From assembly GCA_019925095.2 (NCBI GenBank), contig CM034398.1, positions 3,285,001 to 3,349,000 of the forward strand: a stretch of 64,000 nucleotides of DNA, read 5' to 3'. Below, piece after piece: positions 63,826-64,000 of this stretch. The DNA is from Dendrolimus kikuchii (lineage: Eukaryota; Arthropoda; Insecta; Lepidoptera; Lasiocampidae). Below the pieces are notes generated by a model. It was not told where the DNA came from and made no database searches. It saw only the letters and a program-made list of their open reading frames with translations. Positions within the stretch are counted from its first letter, which is position 1. Each line of letters begins with the position of its first letter. A program made the position numbers and the translations under genes.

Positions 63826-64000
63826 TAATCTTCTACAGAAATCAAACACAAATCTGTAGATGACTACACAAACGAAGCTCAATAAATCTATATTTTATTC
63901 CAAACAACACTTCAAATCGTGCAATATTTAATTATACTCAAAACACGACTTTAAGCAAAAAAACTGAAAATTAAAATTACACAACAACATTTTGTACAAA
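63826..64000. other. AT-rich sequence
   Basis: Nothing recognised. Confidence 0.35.

Noticed and set aside
1..64000. A novel defence, biosynthetic or mobile gene system
   Set aside because: No cluster of intact genes exists; the visible protein-coding potential is retroelement debris plus at most three exon candidates.

Overview
The window looks like repeat-dense, AT-rich nuclear DNA from a moth or butterfly. The basis is the repeat content: short Helitrons starting TC, ending CTAG and sitting between A and T; SINEs whose tails resemble lepidopteran Metulj-type elements; non-LTR retrotransposon 3' ends with (ATGT)n tails; tRNA-headed SINEs; and a relic resembling a ZAD zinc-finger exon. There is no operon structure, no CRISPR array, no phage or plasmid module and no complete protein-coding gene. 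Nearly every long reading frame is a retrotransposon remnant or its antisense shadow. Family names used here (LINE-A to LINE-H, SINE-1 to SINE-3, REP-1 to REP-3, MITE-1 to MITE-5, LTR-1) are local labels. Layout: 0-9 kb holds a nested SINE-1 cluster (2.4-3.2 kb), the longest LINE-A copy with its reverse transcriptase YADD box (4.3-5.2 kb), tandem Helitrons (6.9-7.9 kb) and LINE-E ends. 9-15 kb has an R1-like relic, a 657-bp tandem duplication, two SINE-1 copies sharing flanking DNA, and two different LINE ends facing each other. 15-21 kb has a foldback MITE split by a SINE and several REP-1 copies. 21-28 kb is the most host-like part: a possible signal-anchor exon (22.65 kb) and a possible TATA-less Inr+DPE promoter whose first exon ends right after its ATG (27.27-27.52 kb). 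28-31 kb has the cleanest LINE-A copy and a REP-1 cluster. 31-37 kb has tandem arrays (about 231 bp x3, 168 bp x5) and REP-2/REP-3. 37-48 kb is a mosaic containing composite modules duplicated between 38.8-41.9 and 46.3-48.1 kb. 48-51 kb has Helitrons and a 61-bp minisatellite. 52.0-53.9 kb is a GC-rich, frameshifted R1-clade LINE joined to pieces of two other retroelements. 54-64 kb has SINEs, a LINE-E end, TIR elements, a LINE-B interrupted by three younger insertions, a ZAD-like exon relic and a final Helitron. How the parts interact: LINE-A copies are mostly 5'-truncated and many have 11-14 bp target-site duplications, some around only 45-55 bp of element. SINE-1 shares its 3' end with a Jockey-type LINE (LINE-D), which suggests, but does not prove, that LINE-D machinery moves it. 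Nested insertions and two reciprocal empty sites give a relative order of events. No previously undescribed biological system is demonstrated. The points most worth checking are the 27.27-kb promoter/exon, the 22.65-kb exon, the ZAD-like relic, the duplicated composites and the tandem arrays.
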